64,000 nucleotides of DNA from the NCBI GenBank assembly GCA_948567375.1, contig OX419756.1, forward strand, positions 25,894,552-25,958,551, written 5' to 3'. The position numbers and the translations under genes are program-made. The notes beneath the pieces were generated by a model, which had not been told where the DNA came from, did not search any database, and saw nothing but the letters and a program-made list of their open reading frames with translations. This document shows, piece after piece, positions 20,880 to 33,740 of the stretch; within the stretch, counting starts at the first letter, position 1, and every line of letters begins with the position of its first letter. Source of the DNA: Lunularia cruciata. Taxonomy: Eukaryota > Streptophyta > Marchantiopsida > Lunulariales > Lunulariaceae.

Positions 20880-22418
20880 GATGTTTCATAGACCTAATAA
20901 GAGAAGTCTAAGTGCACAACTTGATAGAAAAATTCTTGAGGAATTGAAAGATGTGGTCAATGAGTTTCAAGATGTATTCGGGGATGACCTACCCTCAAGA
21001 TTGCCACCAAAAAGGAAATTAGATCATAAAATCAAGATAATTCTAGGGAAGACACCTCTTTGTAAAGCCCAATGTCATCTATCACCTCATGAGTTAGAGG
21101 AGTGTAAGGCCCAAATTGAGGATATGTTGCAAAAAGGGTTTATCCAACCCAACTTATCACCATATGGAGCTTTGGTCTTGTTTGTGAAGAAAAAAGATGG
21201 TACAATGCACATGTGCATTGACTAGCAAGGTCTAAATCAACAAATGGTGAAGAAAAAATACCCCTTACCTTGCATGGATGACCTATTTGATCAACTCAAT
21301 AGGGCAAGACACTTCACCAAACCTGACCTATAGAGTGGTTGCAATCAAATCCAAATTGTAGAGGAAGATATCTACAAAACTGCCTTTTGAACAAGGTACG
21401 GCCACTTTGAGTACATGGTGATGCCATTTGGCCTCACCAACACACCGGCCACTCTCATGAGTTTGATGAATCATATATTTTTTCAATACTTGGATAGATC
21501 TATTATCATTTTTGTAGATGACATCCTTGTTTATAGCAAGACAATGTTGGAACATAAGCAACATCTACGGAAAGTTCTCTAGATTCTATGATAGAATCAA
21601 TTGTACATCAAAATCTCAAAGTGCAAGTTTGGCATGTTTGAAGTAGACTATTTGGGGCATAGAGTAAGTGGAGAAAGAATCCAATTGTTAATAGATAAAA
21701 TAGAGGTCATTTAGATATAGAATGCTCTAAAGAACTAGACTCAACTCAAGAGTTTCTTAGGATTGACGGGGTTTTATCTTCAATTTGTCAAGGACTTCTC
21801 CAAGGTTTCACAACCTCTAATAACATTACTTGGCAAAGGGAAGAAATGGATGTGTGGAACCACACAAGAATTGGCCTTTTAGGAGTTGAAAGATGCATTA
21901 CTATATGCACCAATCTTGAATTGGTATGACCTAAAATAGCCAATCAAGTTAGCTATGGATGCACCAAGCATACGATAAGAGAAATCCTACAAAAAGAGTG
22001 GTATGATGGATGATACCCAATTTCATATTTCTCTTGGAAGCTATTACTAGCAAAATGTAACTATCACACCACCAAACTAGAAGAGTTGACCATTGTCCTT
22101 GCAACTAAGAATTGGAAGCATTATCTTGGCAAGAAGGCATTTGTAATGGAGACAAACTATAAATCTTTAGTCTACCTTGAAACATGATGATCACATATGT
22201 GGAGAAGCAACTAGCAAATGGCAAGAAGCAACTAGCAAATGCATTTACTAGAATGCTTATGGTAAACAATCTAGTGGTAGAGGTCAAGATGAACCCCAAA
22301 TTTTAGCCAAGGATTCTTATTGCTACAAAAATTGATCCACAAATTGAAGGAGCTCAATCATCAAATGGCATCACCAGTACCCAATGATTCACTTTTTATG
22401 ATGGTGGGTTATGGATCC
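20880..22418 (+). pseudogene. Reverse transcriptase and RNase H, family A (second body)
   Basis: The reverse transcriptase runs from FQDVFGDDLPSRLPPKRK through [13 protein letters not shown] and [13 protein letters not shown] to the catalytic box [10 protein letters not shown] near 21510-21540. The connection and RNase H segments follow (FLGLTGFYLQFVKDFSK at about 21755, CNYHTTKLEELTIVLATKNWKHYL at about 22060, with stops). The body stops at 22418, exactly where a family C LTR begins. The integrase and 3' LTR are not found downstream. Confidence 0.85.
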
Positions 22419-23109
22419 TGAGAGTTGGCCTGTCTCTCATTCAAGATGAACCTCTAATGGCTATTATGGTAATGCACCATGGACTAAGAAGGCAAGGAAT
22501 CCCAACTCTAGCATACTCCTCCAAGGTTAACACTCCAAGACTCAAGACATAGCTCACTAGAGAACTCAATGAGAGAGAGATAGTTGCAAATGAAAGGATG
22601 ATGAGTACTTCCTCACCCCTTGTTTATATACTTGTGACATAGTTACACACCAAAGTTACTAATTATTGGAGTAACTCAAGTTACTAGGCTAAAAGTCAAG
22701 TCAAGTGAAAAATTATAGAGAAATCTCCATCCACATGGGCATATTCCACTAAGCATGTGATCTTATCTTGACCCAACCACTAGGTTAAGGATTTTTTCAC
22801 ATGTGTTATCCTTGGACTATAGAAGAATCCAAAACAAAAAGGCTTACGGGCCCAAGAATTCTCAACTCTTTCCTCAAAGCCAAACACCTAGGAGTAATAC
22901 CAAGTCAACACATTAGAATCCAAAATAGTGGTGTTCATCTTTTTCACTTCCTCTAAAGTAAGGTCATTTTTATCCTATCTATGACTAACTTTAGCTAATC
23001 ATGACTATGTAGAACCATCCTTTATCTCTATATAAATAATATCTCTCAAGTACTAGTAATACCAAGCTAAATATCACAATACCACACACATGCACAAATG
23101 GGTGTTACA
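22419..23109 (-). mobile_element. Family C 3' LTR
   Basis: Homologous along its length to 29528-30250. On the minus strand it starts TGTAACACCCATTTG at 23109 and ends with AACTCTCA at 22419, a damaged CCGGCTCA. Confidence 0.9.
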
Positions 23110-23124
23110 TTTACCCCCGGACTA
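23110..23124 (-). other. Polypurine tract of family C
   Basis: The minus strand reads TAGTCCGGGGGTAAA directly before the LTR start, the expected plus-strand primer site. Confidence 0.75.
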
Positions 23125-23157
23125 AGTTTTCACTTTGTCCTCAAAGTAAAGGTCTCT

Positions 23158-24258
23158 CTACCTTCCATGATACATCTTCAACTCATCATGGTTAATCCTA
23201 TCAAAGTGTCCTTCTCCCAACTCCTTGAGATCATAGGTGTAATTGCCACACACCTTCTCCACTATGAAAGGTCCAAAGTACTTAAGCAAAAAATTATTTT
23301 GCACTCTCTTGAATTGAACAAAATCAAATAACATTACCCAATCACCTTCTTTGAAAGGCTCCACCTTCTTGCATTGAATCTTGTCATAGATCTCCTTTTT
23401 TTTCCTTTAGACTTGCTCCACTCAAACCATAGCAACTGCTCTTGCCTCTTCTAACTCCAAGAGTTGTTCTTTCCTTGACTTCTCTGCATCACCTCCTTGT
23501 GCTTTCTTCAATCTCCCATGAATGCTTTGGAAGGTAGGAAGATCAAAGTGAATAGGTAGGGTAGACTCAATACCATACACCAATTGAAATGGAGAATATC
23601 CGGTAGAAGTCTTCATTGTTGTCCTATACTCCCACAAAACCGCATGAATCCTCTTGTTCCAATGAAGTTTAGCCCACTCCATTTTTGCATCTTTGGCCAA
23701 CATCATGCACAAGGTCTGATTTGTTCTCTCTACCAAGCCATTGGAATTTGGCTTATAGGATGTAGTTACACTATGTGTGATAGAGAAATGTCATAGTAGC
23801 ATAGCTATAGTGATGCTTCCTATAAACTCTCCTCCTCTATCAAAAACCAACTCCAAAGGGCATCCAAACCTAGTGATAATGCGTTCATAAAGAAATCTAC
23901 CAACTTCATCTTCATTCTTGTCCCTCAATGGTCTAGCCTCAACCCACTTGGTAACTACCCCAATGTACCAATTGTTCCTTGGGGTTCTATTGAGAGGACC
24001 TATAGAATCAATTCCCCACTTCTCAAAAGGTCATACCAATGGAATTGATCTAAGTGGTGGAGTGGATGTAGACTTTCTAGCAAAAGCTTGACAAACATGA
24101 CAAGTTTTGCAATAATCAAGACAATCTTTGAAAATCCCTTTCCAATGGTAACCTACATCTAGAATCTTGAAAGTAGTCACCTTTCTTGCAGTGTGTTCTC
24201 CACATACTAAACCTTCACGGAACTCCTTTATGAGTAGGATAGACTCTTCCTTACCCAT
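23158..24258 (-). pseudogene. Integrase, family C
   Basis: The zinc-binding module is GEHTARKVTTF...GYHWKGIFKDCLDYCKTCHVCQ. The catalytic core shows WGIDSIGPLNR (first Asp), FDRGGEF (second Asp) and SNGLVERTNQTL with the Glu intact. The C-terminal part (EPFKEGDWVMLFD, LKYFGPFIVEKV) is the usual DNA-binding fold. I see no chromodomain after it. Three stops split the frame, near 24030, 23740 and 23420. It would have inserted the cDNA. Confidence 0.9.
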
Positions 24259-24495
24259 TGCTCTTCAAAGTAGACCATCTGCTCCTTGGTGAAAACAAAT
24301 ATCCTCCACCATTGTGTAAGGTCTAGATCTTGCTGCAAAGGCCTTCCTCTCCCTAGCATGCATCCCTTCTAGATAGTTACCTCTTGTCACAAAATCCACA
24401 ATCTCCTTGACTCCATTGGAACCTCTTGAGTGATTGAGATTGTCATGAGCTCCTCATCTGAGAAAGAATCATCCACTGGCTCATCTCCATCATGA

Positions 24496-25038
24496 TCATA
24501 GGCCAGATAACAAATCAACATTTGTATGTTTGTTTCTTGGCCTATCTTCAATGGTGTAGTCATACTCAGATAAGAGTATAATCCACCTTGCTATTCTCCT
24601 TTCAACATTAGGCTTGTTGAAGATATACTTCAAGGCCTTGTGGTCCATGACAATGGTGGCTTTCCCTCCAATCAAGTAGTGTCTAAAGTTCTTGAGACCA
24701 AAGATCACTACCAACCCTTCTCTTTCCGTGACAAAGTAGATCTTTTCTGTTGAAACCATCTGCCTACTAGTATAAGCTATTGGATGATCATGCCCATCTT
24801 GGTCTACTTGACTAAAAGTGCATACTATAGCAATATTAGAAGCATTAGTATAGAGGATGAAAGGCTTACTTTAGTCAGGTTTAGCAAGAATTGGAGCTAC
24901 AATAAGGGATTCCTTGAGCTCCTCAAAAGCTTTGAGAGCCTCCTTGTCCTCCAAAATCACCATGTCATCTACACCCTTCTTCATGTAGATGGTCAATGCA
25001 TAAGCCTTGTTGGAAAATGAGAAGATGAACCTCCTATA
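24496..25038 (-). pseudogene. RNase H and connection domain, family C
   Basis: VSTEKIYFVTEREGLVVIFGLKNFRHYLIGGKATIVMDHKALKYIF, read in pieces, matches the RNase H Glu and Asp region of Ty3 elements. The end PRNKHTNVDLLSGL corresponds to the common HxxADxLSR. The segment 24784-25038 is the connection, broken by stops. Confidence 0.85.
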
Positions 25039-25836
25039 TTACCCAACCATCCCCAAGAATTGGCGTAACTTTGTCAAGCTTGAAGGGAATGGAAGGTTTG
25101 AGATTTTTCTCACCTTCTTAGGATCAATTGCTATTCCATCCTTGGAGATGATGTGCCCCAAAAGTAGACCTTCTTCACATCCAAAATTGCACTTCTCTAG
25201 GTTGAGTGATGCATTTGCCTCATCCAAGCATTGCAAGACCTTGATTAGGTGCTCAAAGTGCTCTTCCTTGCTCCCATAGACACAAAATTCATCAATGAAA
25301 TCTCTCATAAATTTCCCAATGAAAGGTTCAAATACCTTGTTCATGAACCATTGGAATGTGGCTAGAGCATTGCAAAGCCCAAAAAGCATGACCTTGAAAG
25401 CATAAGTCCCCAAAGGTGTGGTGAATATGGTGAGTTGTTGATGCTCTAGTGCAATCTTGATTTGGTTATATCCACTATCACCATCTCCAAAACTATACCT
25501 CTCATGACTTGCAACCTCCTCCAAGATCTCATCAATGAATGGTAATGGGTAGTAGTCCTTCCTGGTAACAGCATTGAGCTTCTTGTAATCCACACATACC
25601 CAAAGCTTGCCATTCTTTTTCTTCACAATGACAATTAGAGACACCCATTTTGAATTCTCCACCTCAAAGATAAACCCAGCCGCCTTGAGCATATCAATCT
25701 CCTCCTTCACAACCAAAGATATTGGTGTGCAAATGCGACATTGCTTTTGGCAGATTGGTCTTACATGTGACTCCACCTTTATCTTTTTCTCCTCCAAGGT
25801 GACTTCCTTCAAATCCTTGTAACTAAAAGCAAACAC
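25039..25836 (-). pseudogene. Reverse transcriptase, family C
   Basis: A 265-codon open frame. VVKEEIDMLKAAGFIFEV leads to WVCVDYKKLNAVTRKDYYPLPFIDEIL, then YSFGDGDSGYNQIKIA with the motif A Asp, LFGLCNALATFQWFMN, and DFIDEFCVYG. The last should be the YVDDF/FxDDF box, and its second Asp is Glu here, which would cripple catalysis. HIISKDGIAIDPKKV and LRQFLGMVG end the segment. It is the longest open pol frame in the window. Confidence 0.92.
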
Positions 25837-25964
25837 ATGGATGAACTTGCAAAAAATCTACTCAAATCTCACCTTCTCCTCCTTGATAACATTTGGGCCA
25901 TACTTGAGGGTAAATAACCTCCTCTCTATCTCCTTAAGTGTCAATGGTGATTTATGTGGGTCCT

Positions 25965-26965
25965 TCAAAACTTTTGGTTTACATGAAAAATCCATAGCAC
26001 ACAAGGGATACACATCTGAATCAAATTCAGATTCATCCTCCTTTGTGGAAGTCTCCTCTTCATGCTTGTGTCTACACCTGAAGCTCCTTCTTCAAAATCT
26101 GATTCCCAATAATTAGAAGGTGGTATATTTGAATGTGAAGTGTTGGTGGTGTTAGTCACAAGAACTGTGACTCTATGGCATGATGATAGAATCCTCAAGT
26201 ACCCTTTGTGCCATTGATCAGTTGTGCGTACTGCTCTCAACCATGGCCTCCTAAGAAGTAAGTCATAGCTTGAATCCTTCAAGACTTGGAAATTCATGAG
26301 ATTTTGGACTCCCATAGTTGAAACTATTACTTTATCCATCATCCTTACTGGTTGAACTTGTTGTTTGTTTTCCATGCTCACCACAAATGTTGAATTTCTA
26401 GAGTGTATCATACCCAACTTCTTCATCAACCTTTTTGACATGGAATTCATTGCTGATCCTTCATCAACCAATGCATCCTTGATGTTGTGACCATTCACTC
26501 TCACATCAATCTTGGAGGCATATTCACAAGCCTCCCATGGTGTTGGCTTGGCATCCACCACCCCCATCGATATTAGAGCTTTTGCCTTCTTTTTCCTCTT
26601 ACTCCTTGAAGAAAAAAAACCACCTCTAAGTTTCTTTCTCAAAGTAGGATTCAAAGCAATCAATTGACCTACTATGATGTTAGCCTTGTGATTACCAACA
26701 TCCTCCAAGACATTGTAGTTCCATTGTTGCTTTGATGTCAAGAAGTCCTCCATTCCCAATTTCTTCCTTGGAGTCTTTGTTGTTGATGGTGTTGAGGTGC
26801 AAGTGCTCCTAGTAGACATAGGATTATCCTTGCTAGGAGTAAATCCTTAAGAAGAGTGCACATCCTTTGCAAAACGAGCTCTCTTCTTCTCTTGTGCCAA
26901 AAGCTCCAAATTAAAACTCTTGGAGTTTGAGCACTCTCCTTTCTCATACTTTCTCTCAACCACAT
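25965..26965 (-). pseudogene. Aspartic protease and upstream linker, family C
   Basis: A 284-codon frame (26819-25965) contains ALVDEGSAMNSMSKRLMKKLGM, a retropepsin site with DSG changed to DEG, and YDLLLRRPWLRAV for DLLLGRPWL. Upstream, 26965-26738 continues in another frame. The N-terminal part is Lys-rich (SSRSKRKKKAKA). Confidence 0.85.
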
Positions 26966-27022
26966 CTATAAATGTTATCTCCTTACTTTTGTTTGGATTA
27001 AGATCCACTTGGGTTTCACTAC

Positions 27023-28650
27023 CTACCTCTTTTCATCTATTGGCTCTCTCATAACCCCTTCCTCCATGGTAAGTGGAATTTGGACAATTCCTTGGATATA
27101 GCCTTTTCCTCCACAACCAAAACAGTTTCTATCATTGAAATTGTTGGTTGGTTGGCCTCCTCTATATAGATAGTTTCCATAATTCCTAGGTTCTCTCCCT
27201 ACATTTTGATCCACCTTTCTCTTCTCCTATAGTTGCACCACATTGATCTTGGGATCTACAAGTTGTTCTATGATGGTTTGAAGTGGATCTTTTAGAGGAG
27301 GTGCAAGAACTAGAGCAACTACTACTTTTGGTGCAACCCTTGCCACCAAGGTATCAGAAGTTACACCATACTTGTAGCCTTGAGGAGGATGCACAACCTC
27401 CTTCATCACCAAATCATTCTCATCACCTTCCAAACTCTCCTCCATACGAATTGCGATCTTGATAGCTTCAACATTTGAAGAAGGTTTCTCATATCTCACC
27501 TAGCTTCTAATATGTGGTCTCAATCCTCCCACAAATTATTTTTTTGCATAGCTCCTATGCCAATCATAGTAGTCCCCACATCATCCACACCCTTCCTCAA
27601 CACTATACAAAATCTGGACTCTAACTTTCCCACTCTTTCCACATAGACTCTGACTTTCTCCCCATCTCCTTGCTTGAGAAAGGTAACTTCACTCATCAAT
27701 CTCTCATAACTCTCATATGGAAGGAAGTTCTCAATGAGTGCTAAAGTCAAACACTTTGAAGACTCTTCTTGCCTATCTCTCTTCTCTCTCTTTTGGTATT
27801 CTAACTAATACCATGTAAGTGTTGCATCCTCAAAGAAATCTTATAATAATGAGGCCCACTCATTCTTCCTCCTCTCATTTTTTCCTATGCAAGCTCTCTT
27901 GAAGTCTCTCACAAAGGCCTCCATATCTTCTCCATCCTTGCCAAAGAAAACCGGAAGTTCCCCATCTTAACCCCTTACTATCTTTCTTTTCTCTCAATTT
28001 TTCTTTTTGTCTTCTCTTTTCTCTCACTCTATAACTAACAAAGTATGTACATGACTATTACCACTTGGGAGTAATCCACCCTAGAGAACACAAAAGGTTT
28101 AGGTTGCTCCAAGATTTCAATAGCAACATAAAATCCTAGAGTTCATATTAATGAAACCCTCATGGATAGTTATCCATAAGTTGAAAGATTATCTCTATCA
28201 CTAATCTTGAGAACAAGCTGATGAAGGTGGTAGTATTTCTATAGCTGTACTAAAACTCTCTGCAAGATCCTCCACCAAAGTCTCCAAAAGTGCTTATACT
28301 CCACTACACTCATGTCCTTTTGGAAGTCCTTCAACTCCACAAACCTCACACAACTCTTTGGTCTTAGATCTTCTCCCTCCCAATCTTGGGGAAGAAGGCC
28401 CAACATGCAAACCCAAGTCAAGTTATCCTCTCCTTTCTCTCAATCTCTTGCTCTCAAAGGTCAATAGACATGAACTTGCTTTATGTCCCTTCTCTCCACA
28501 TAGAAAGCACTTAGACTCACTCTTTCCTCCAAGTGGTGTAGGTTTTTGAATCCTCTCAACACTCTCTTCAAATTCTATTCTAAATTCTCTTTTCCTCAAA
28601 TCCACCCCTACAAGAACCTCAAACCCTTGAGGAACCTTGCATAGTCTCAA
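27023..28650 (-). pseudogene. Gag region with two zinc-knuckle segments, family C
   Basis: The reading is fragmented. From 5' to 3' on the minus strand, 28650-28423 has an intact knuckle CFLCGEKGHKASSC. 28421-28239 has WRILQRVLVQL. 27750-27520 has LIENFLPYESYERLMSEVTFLKQGDGEKVRVYV, read in pieces and capsid-like. 27214-27023 has a decayed knuckle CFGCGGKGYIQG. Two knuckle segments about 1.4 kb apart around the capsid part are odd. They may be a tandem duplication or a fusion of two gag remnants. Confidence 0.75.
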
Positions 28651-29527
28651 TTTTTACTCTTGATGACTCTCCATGTTCCCAAGATAAATCTAAACACTCA
28701 AATATACTTTTTGTTGCTCGCAAACTCCTCATGCATGAGATCTGAATGTTGACCCTTCCTCACAATGTCACTCGAATCTCTCAATTGGTAAATCAAAATC
28801 TTCTGAAATTTTTTACATTTGATCACAACTCTAGAGCGTCCCTCTCTACGAAGTTTCAGATCTTTTCATTGAGCCATTTGGCCTATACACCTTTCTATTC
28901 AACACACATATTTCAGATTTGGCCTAAAAACCACCTCCCTCACTTTAACAACTCATAACTCTTTGCGCAAGAATGATCTTTCTCTAATTTTTGTGTCACT
29001 AAGTAGCATAAAATGCACTGGATTTTCTTGGGAATAATAAGGAAAATCCACTAAAAATTGAAGAAATTTCAAACTCTGTACAATTTTCTAGAGAGCATGT
29101 AATTGCGGAAGCCATTTATCTTATTAACTTTCAAAACTTCTTGCCCAATGCACATTGTAGCTCTCACAGTAATTTTAAGTGTGTCTACTTAAAAATAACT
29201 CAAGCTATCATGTGTAGAAATTTAAATTCTAAATCTCAAACTTGAGATTTTGCCCAAAATCACCTTAATCCCCAAAATCTACAATCCACCTCACACAATC
29301 TCTCCAAATCCTCTCAAGTGTACAAGATGTACAAAATCACCTCAAAGACATCATAATGAACTATAGAGTATACAAATGCGTCCAAGTTCTCTAACATAAG
29401 TTCAGCCCTCTCCTCCCCTAAAGTTCTCTCAAAGTGAGCTTTCATAGTCTCCTTTTGTCTAATATAGAATTGTACACGGAACATTACCTTGCGTTCTAGA
29501 GAGGTCACGACTATAGAACCAAAAATG
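28651..29527 (-). other. Leader of family C, no gene seen
   Basis: Lies between gag and the 5' LTR. A short frame at 29314-29547 overlaps the LTR edge and matches nothing I know. After the LTR, the minus strand reads CATTTTTGGTTCTATAGTCGTGACC. I cannot assign a primer tRNA to it with confidence. Confidence 0.5.
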
Positions 29528-30250
29528 TGAGCCGGCCTATCTCTCACTCAGGATGAACCTCTAATGGCTATTATGGTAGCGCACCATGGACTAAGAAGGC
29601 AAGGAACACCAACTCCATCATACTCCTCCAAGGTTAACACTCCAAGACTCAAGACATTGCTCACTAGAGAACTCAATGAGAGAGAGATAGTTGCAAATGA
29701 AAGGATGATGAGTACCTCCTCACCCCTTGTTTATATACTTGTGAATAGTTATGTACCAAAGTTACTAATTATTAGAGTAACTCAAGTTACTAGACTAAAA
29801 GTCAAGTAAAGTCAAAAAGTAGAAAGGAATATCCATTCACATGGGCATATTCCACAAGCATGTGATCTTATCTTGACCCAACCACTAAGTCAAGGATTCC
29901 TTCACATGGGCTATCCTTGGACTATAAGAGAATCCAAAACAAAAAGTCTTACGGGCCCAAGAGTTCTCAACTCTTTCCTCAAAGCCAAACACCTAGGAAT
30001 AATACCAAGTCAACACACTAGAATCCAAAAAAGTGGTGCTCATCTTTTCCACTACCTCTAAAGTAAGGATCCCTTTACCTTAGCTATGACTAACTTTAGC
30101 TAATCATGACTAATGTAGAACTATCCTTTATCTCTATATAAATAATATCTCTCAAGTTCTAGTAATACCAAACTAAATATCACAATACTACATACATGCA
30201 TACTACACAATCACAATACATACATACATACTACATACATGGGTGTGACA
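29528..30250 (-). mobile_element. Family C 5' LTR
   Basis: 723 bp, TGTCACACCCATG ... CCGGCTCA on the minus strand. A TATATAAAC box lies near 29730 (minus) and a CATACATACATAC microsatellite near 30215-30240 by the LTR start. It matches LTR copies at 22419-23109, 43128-43816 and 47770-48249. Confidence 0.9.
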
Positions 30251-31200
30251 ATCCAGACCACTAGTATTCCAATCACCATTTTGAAGTGACCTGAAGTAAA
30301 GTCAGATTTAGGAGAGACTTCAAACCCAAAGACAAAGTCAAAGAAGGTGAAACTCAAGGGAGTACCCCAATATGATATTGTGGCAGATTTGGCATCCATG
30401 CAAGCCAATGTAACATTTAAACAATTTTGGGAGGGCAGCAAGCTATATAAGAAGCAGTTGAGTTTAGCCCTCAAGAAAGTAAGGGCAATGACCAAGAAAT
30501 ATTTACTAGCAATATACCATATTGAACACTTGGGATCTCTTAAAGTAGATCTGGAGATCATGGGTTGCATGATCATGTTTGTACCCATTGACTTGGGTTC
30601 ATGTGTGAATGTAATGATGGAGGATACCGCACACTAATTAGGGTATCATATGTTTGAGCCAACGCTCCAAAATTTGAAGCTTGCAATCAAACTAGGAGAC
30701 AACCTTTGGGCATGTTGTCTAACATAATCACAATCATTGGAAGGATACCATTCAAATTGAATGATATTGTATCAAGACCAATGAACCAAACGGGTTACCC
30801 ATTGCTGACCAAAAGACCCTAGTTGTACAGTGCTCAAGTTGTTATGGATTGGCACTGGTAAAAGCTAAGGTTCAAGGACATCTAATCTGAAGACCAAAAG
30901 TTGGTGATGATGAGTTGGACAAAGGTTTTGCACCTGAGTGAAACTACTTTGACAGAAGATGAAGACAAATCCAAAGATTTGTTGTCTTCATCTTCAGAAA
31001 ACTTGGATGAAGAAGTTCAAGTCAATTACTTGGAGTGCTATGAGTTGGAGGTCAAAGAAGAAGACCCATATGATGTCATTTTGGGTAATAGTGATTTGGA
31101 GGGAATATGAGCTCCATCTGACTCAGCTTGAGCCAAGTCAGCCATGTTGAAGGAGTCATTAACCACAATGACTATCAAGATGTTGTCTAGAAGGTAAAAT
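30251..31200 (+). pseudogene. Gag end and aspartic protease of the family B element
   Basis: VPQYDIVADLASMQANVTFKQF is followed by LSLALKKVRAMTKKYLLA. The retropepsin site reads VPIDLGSCVNVMMED. YPLLTKRPXLYSAQVVMDWHW is the RPWL end of the protease with a stop in it. An acidic stretch with DEDKSKD and LDEEVQVNYLE follows at 30955-31030. Its 5' part and 5' LTR are not present to the left, where family C ends. Confidence 0.75.
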
Positions 31201-32630
31201 TTTGAAAATATCCAAGATAGTCTCTTTAGATGAGTTTGCAAGATACACTGCATTGTTTATTGAGTACTAGGATGTATTCACCTGGTCCATTGACTAGATT
31301 TGGGGAATCCTCAAACAGTTTAGGGAGCATTGGATTGATCTCATTGAAGGTGCAGTTCTAGTTTGGCAGCAATAATATTATCTAAACCCAAAGTATTCAC
31401 TCTTGGTGAAAGATGAAATCAATAGTTACTTGGATGCTAGAATAATTTCTCCAATCTTGAGCAATGAATGGGTTCTCCTATTCTCATTGTTATGAAGAAG
31501 AAGATGGGGAGAATTTGGGTGTATTAAGACTTTTGCAAGCTCAATGTAGTCACAAGAAAGGATCATCATCCTTTGTCTTTCACAAACACTATTTTGGACC
31601 AAGGAGCAAGTCATCCTTGTTATAGTTTTCTCAATGGATTTTCAAGCTATAATCAAGTATTCATTCAAGAAGAAGACAAGGACAAAGCACATTCACTACC
31701 AATTAGGGCACATATACATATACTCAAACGCCCTTTGGGTTATGTAATGCTCCCATTACTTTCTAGCGGATGATGAATGCAATTTTAAAGACTTTATATG
31801 AAAATTTGGAAGTTTTCATTGATGATTTTTGCATGTTTGGTTGAAGAGAAGTACATTTGGATTACCTTTGCCAAATGTTTGAAAGGTATTCTTTTGCCGG
31901 CTTGTTCTTGCAAAGAGAAATGCTTCATTGCAATGAAGGAAGGAATTCTGTTGGAGCATCGGGTCTCAAGCTCAAGAATTGAAGTTGTTGTTTAGAAGGT
32001 GAAAGTCATCTAAGCTTTAGAATCCCCCAAAAATATTCAGCAGTTGAGAGCCTTCTTGGGATATGTCAGATATTATAGACGCTTTGTGTCCAATTATGCA
32101 ATGCTAGTTTCACCTTTAAAAAGCTTTTGAAGAAGTCCAAAGACTATTTGTGGGAAGAAGAACAAGAAGAAGCTTTCCAAGTGTTGAAAAAGAAACTGGT
32201 GGAAGCACCAGTGATGAGGGCTCCAAATTGGGATGTTCCTTTTCATGTGTATGTGGATACTTTGTCAATGGCAATTGGAATAGCCCCAAGTTAGAAGGAC
32301 AATAAGAAGTCCTACCCCATTTATTACACCAACCAACAACTTTTAGTTGCAAAGAAGAACTACACTATGATTGAAAGAGAAGCAGTTGGAATGGTGTATG
32401 CCTGCAAGAAGTTTTTGCCACTACTTGCAGGGATATGAGTTTGTATTCCATGTGGACCACTATGCATTACAATATTTGGTGAAGAAGGCAGATTTTTTTG
32501 GGTAGATTGCAAGATGGATCTTGTTGGTACAAGAATTCACATACACTATAAAAGTAAGGAAGGGAAGCTTTGCATTCAAATGTGAACTTCATGTTCAGGT
32601 TGGAAACTCAAGACTAGGACCTGGAGGTAG
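31201..32630 (+). pseudogene. Reverse transcriptase and RNase H of the family B element
   Basis: Heavily stopped frames. KYSLLVKDEINSYLDARII (about 31390) begins the fingers. A VFIDDFCMFG-type box lies near 31815 (EVFIDDFCMF). FLGYVRYYRRFVSNYA is near 32055. The RNase H segment near 32240-32470 has HVYVDTLSMAIG and YTMIEREAVGMVYACKKF. I place these by homology to other Ty3 elements; the copy is dead. Confidence 0.78.
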
Positions 32631-32639
32631 ATGACCAGT

Positions 32640-33740
32640 TTCTTGATGAAGAATTGTATCATTTGATGGCAATGCAAAGTACAAGGTATGAAGCAGAATA
32701 CCATTATTTGTATACTTGCCAATGTCCTAAAGGATTAAACCCAAAGCAAAGGGTAGTCTTTCTTAGGAAAAGGGGACCATATCAGCTAAAGCATAATATT
32801 TTGTTTAAGATGGATGAAGAACCAAGTACTTTGTAGGTGCTTGACGCATACAAAGTAGGAAGAGAAATGGAATCCTTACACTTGGAACTATTGGGAGGAC
32901 ATTATGCCCTAAAGAACATAGTGAAGAAGATCCTTGCAATAGGGTATTAGTGGCCTATGATGTATAGGGATACTCAACCCCATATCCAAAGTTGTGATTC
33001 TTGTCAAAGAATAGGAGAGCTGACAGCTACTTCCCAATAGCCTTTGAGACTGATTTTGCTCCTAACCCCATTTAAGAAATGGGGAATTGATTTTGTGTGT
33101 CCAATTCCACTGGTGATGCAATTCACAAGCAAGCAATACATCTTGGTATGCACTGATTATGCTACTAAGATGGTTGAAGTTGTGGCAACTCGCCAAGATG
33201 ATGTGGAAATTGTCACCAAATTTTTCTTTTGAAACATCATTTTTCATTATGAATGTCCACAAGAATTGGTCAGTGAACAAGGGATTCATTTCTTAAACTC
33301 ACTTGTGGGGGCATTAACCAAGTAATTCCAAATAAAACATCAGAAGACAACTCATTAGAACCACCCAAAAGTCAATAGATTGATGGAAAAGGTGAATGGA
33401 TTGTTGTGTATAATTTTGAATAAGGTGATTTTCAATTATGCCTATGATTGGGATACAAAGCTACTTGCAGCTTTGGGGTAATACATAACTACAAAAAATA
33501 TTACCACCAAGCAAACCCACTATACTTCTTAGCATATGGATTGCATCTTATATTACCGATTGAACTTGAAGTACCATCATATCCTATCCTATGTGAGGAA
33601 CAGTTAAGTCATGATTTTTGGATTCATCAACTGATTTGGTTAGAAGAAAAGAGAGATGATGCAATGCTAAATATGAAGGAGATACAAGACCAAAGGAAAG
33701 TAAGGCATGATAAGCATATAAGGTCTGTTTTTATTTGAGA
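32640..33740 (+). pseudogene. Integrase of the family B element
   Basis: The HHCC module shows LLGGHYALKNIVKKILAIGY, a stop, then WPMMYRDTQ and CDSCQRIGEL. The core starts KKWGIDFVCPIPL with YILVCTDYATKMVEV. The second motif is ELVSEQGIHF, where Asp has become Glu, and the third is damaged (KVNRLMEKVN). The C-terminus (LIWLEEKRDDAMLNM) leads to a polypurine tract and LTR. Confidence 0.85.

Larger units (their letters stand above)
22419..30250 (-). mobile_element. Complete family C Ty3/gypsy retrotransposon
   Basis: Both LTRs and all pol domains are present in the order LTR-gag-PR-RT-RH-IN-LTR on the minus strand. LTR ends are TGTCACACC/TGTAACACC ... CCGGCTCA. By eye the two LTRs agree at roughly nine bases in ten, so the insertion is old. 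The flanks share only ATCC (22415-22418 and 30251-30254), one base short of the usual 5-bp duplication. The left flank is family A and the right flank is family B pol, so the target may itself have been a chimeric junction. Confidence 0.88.
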
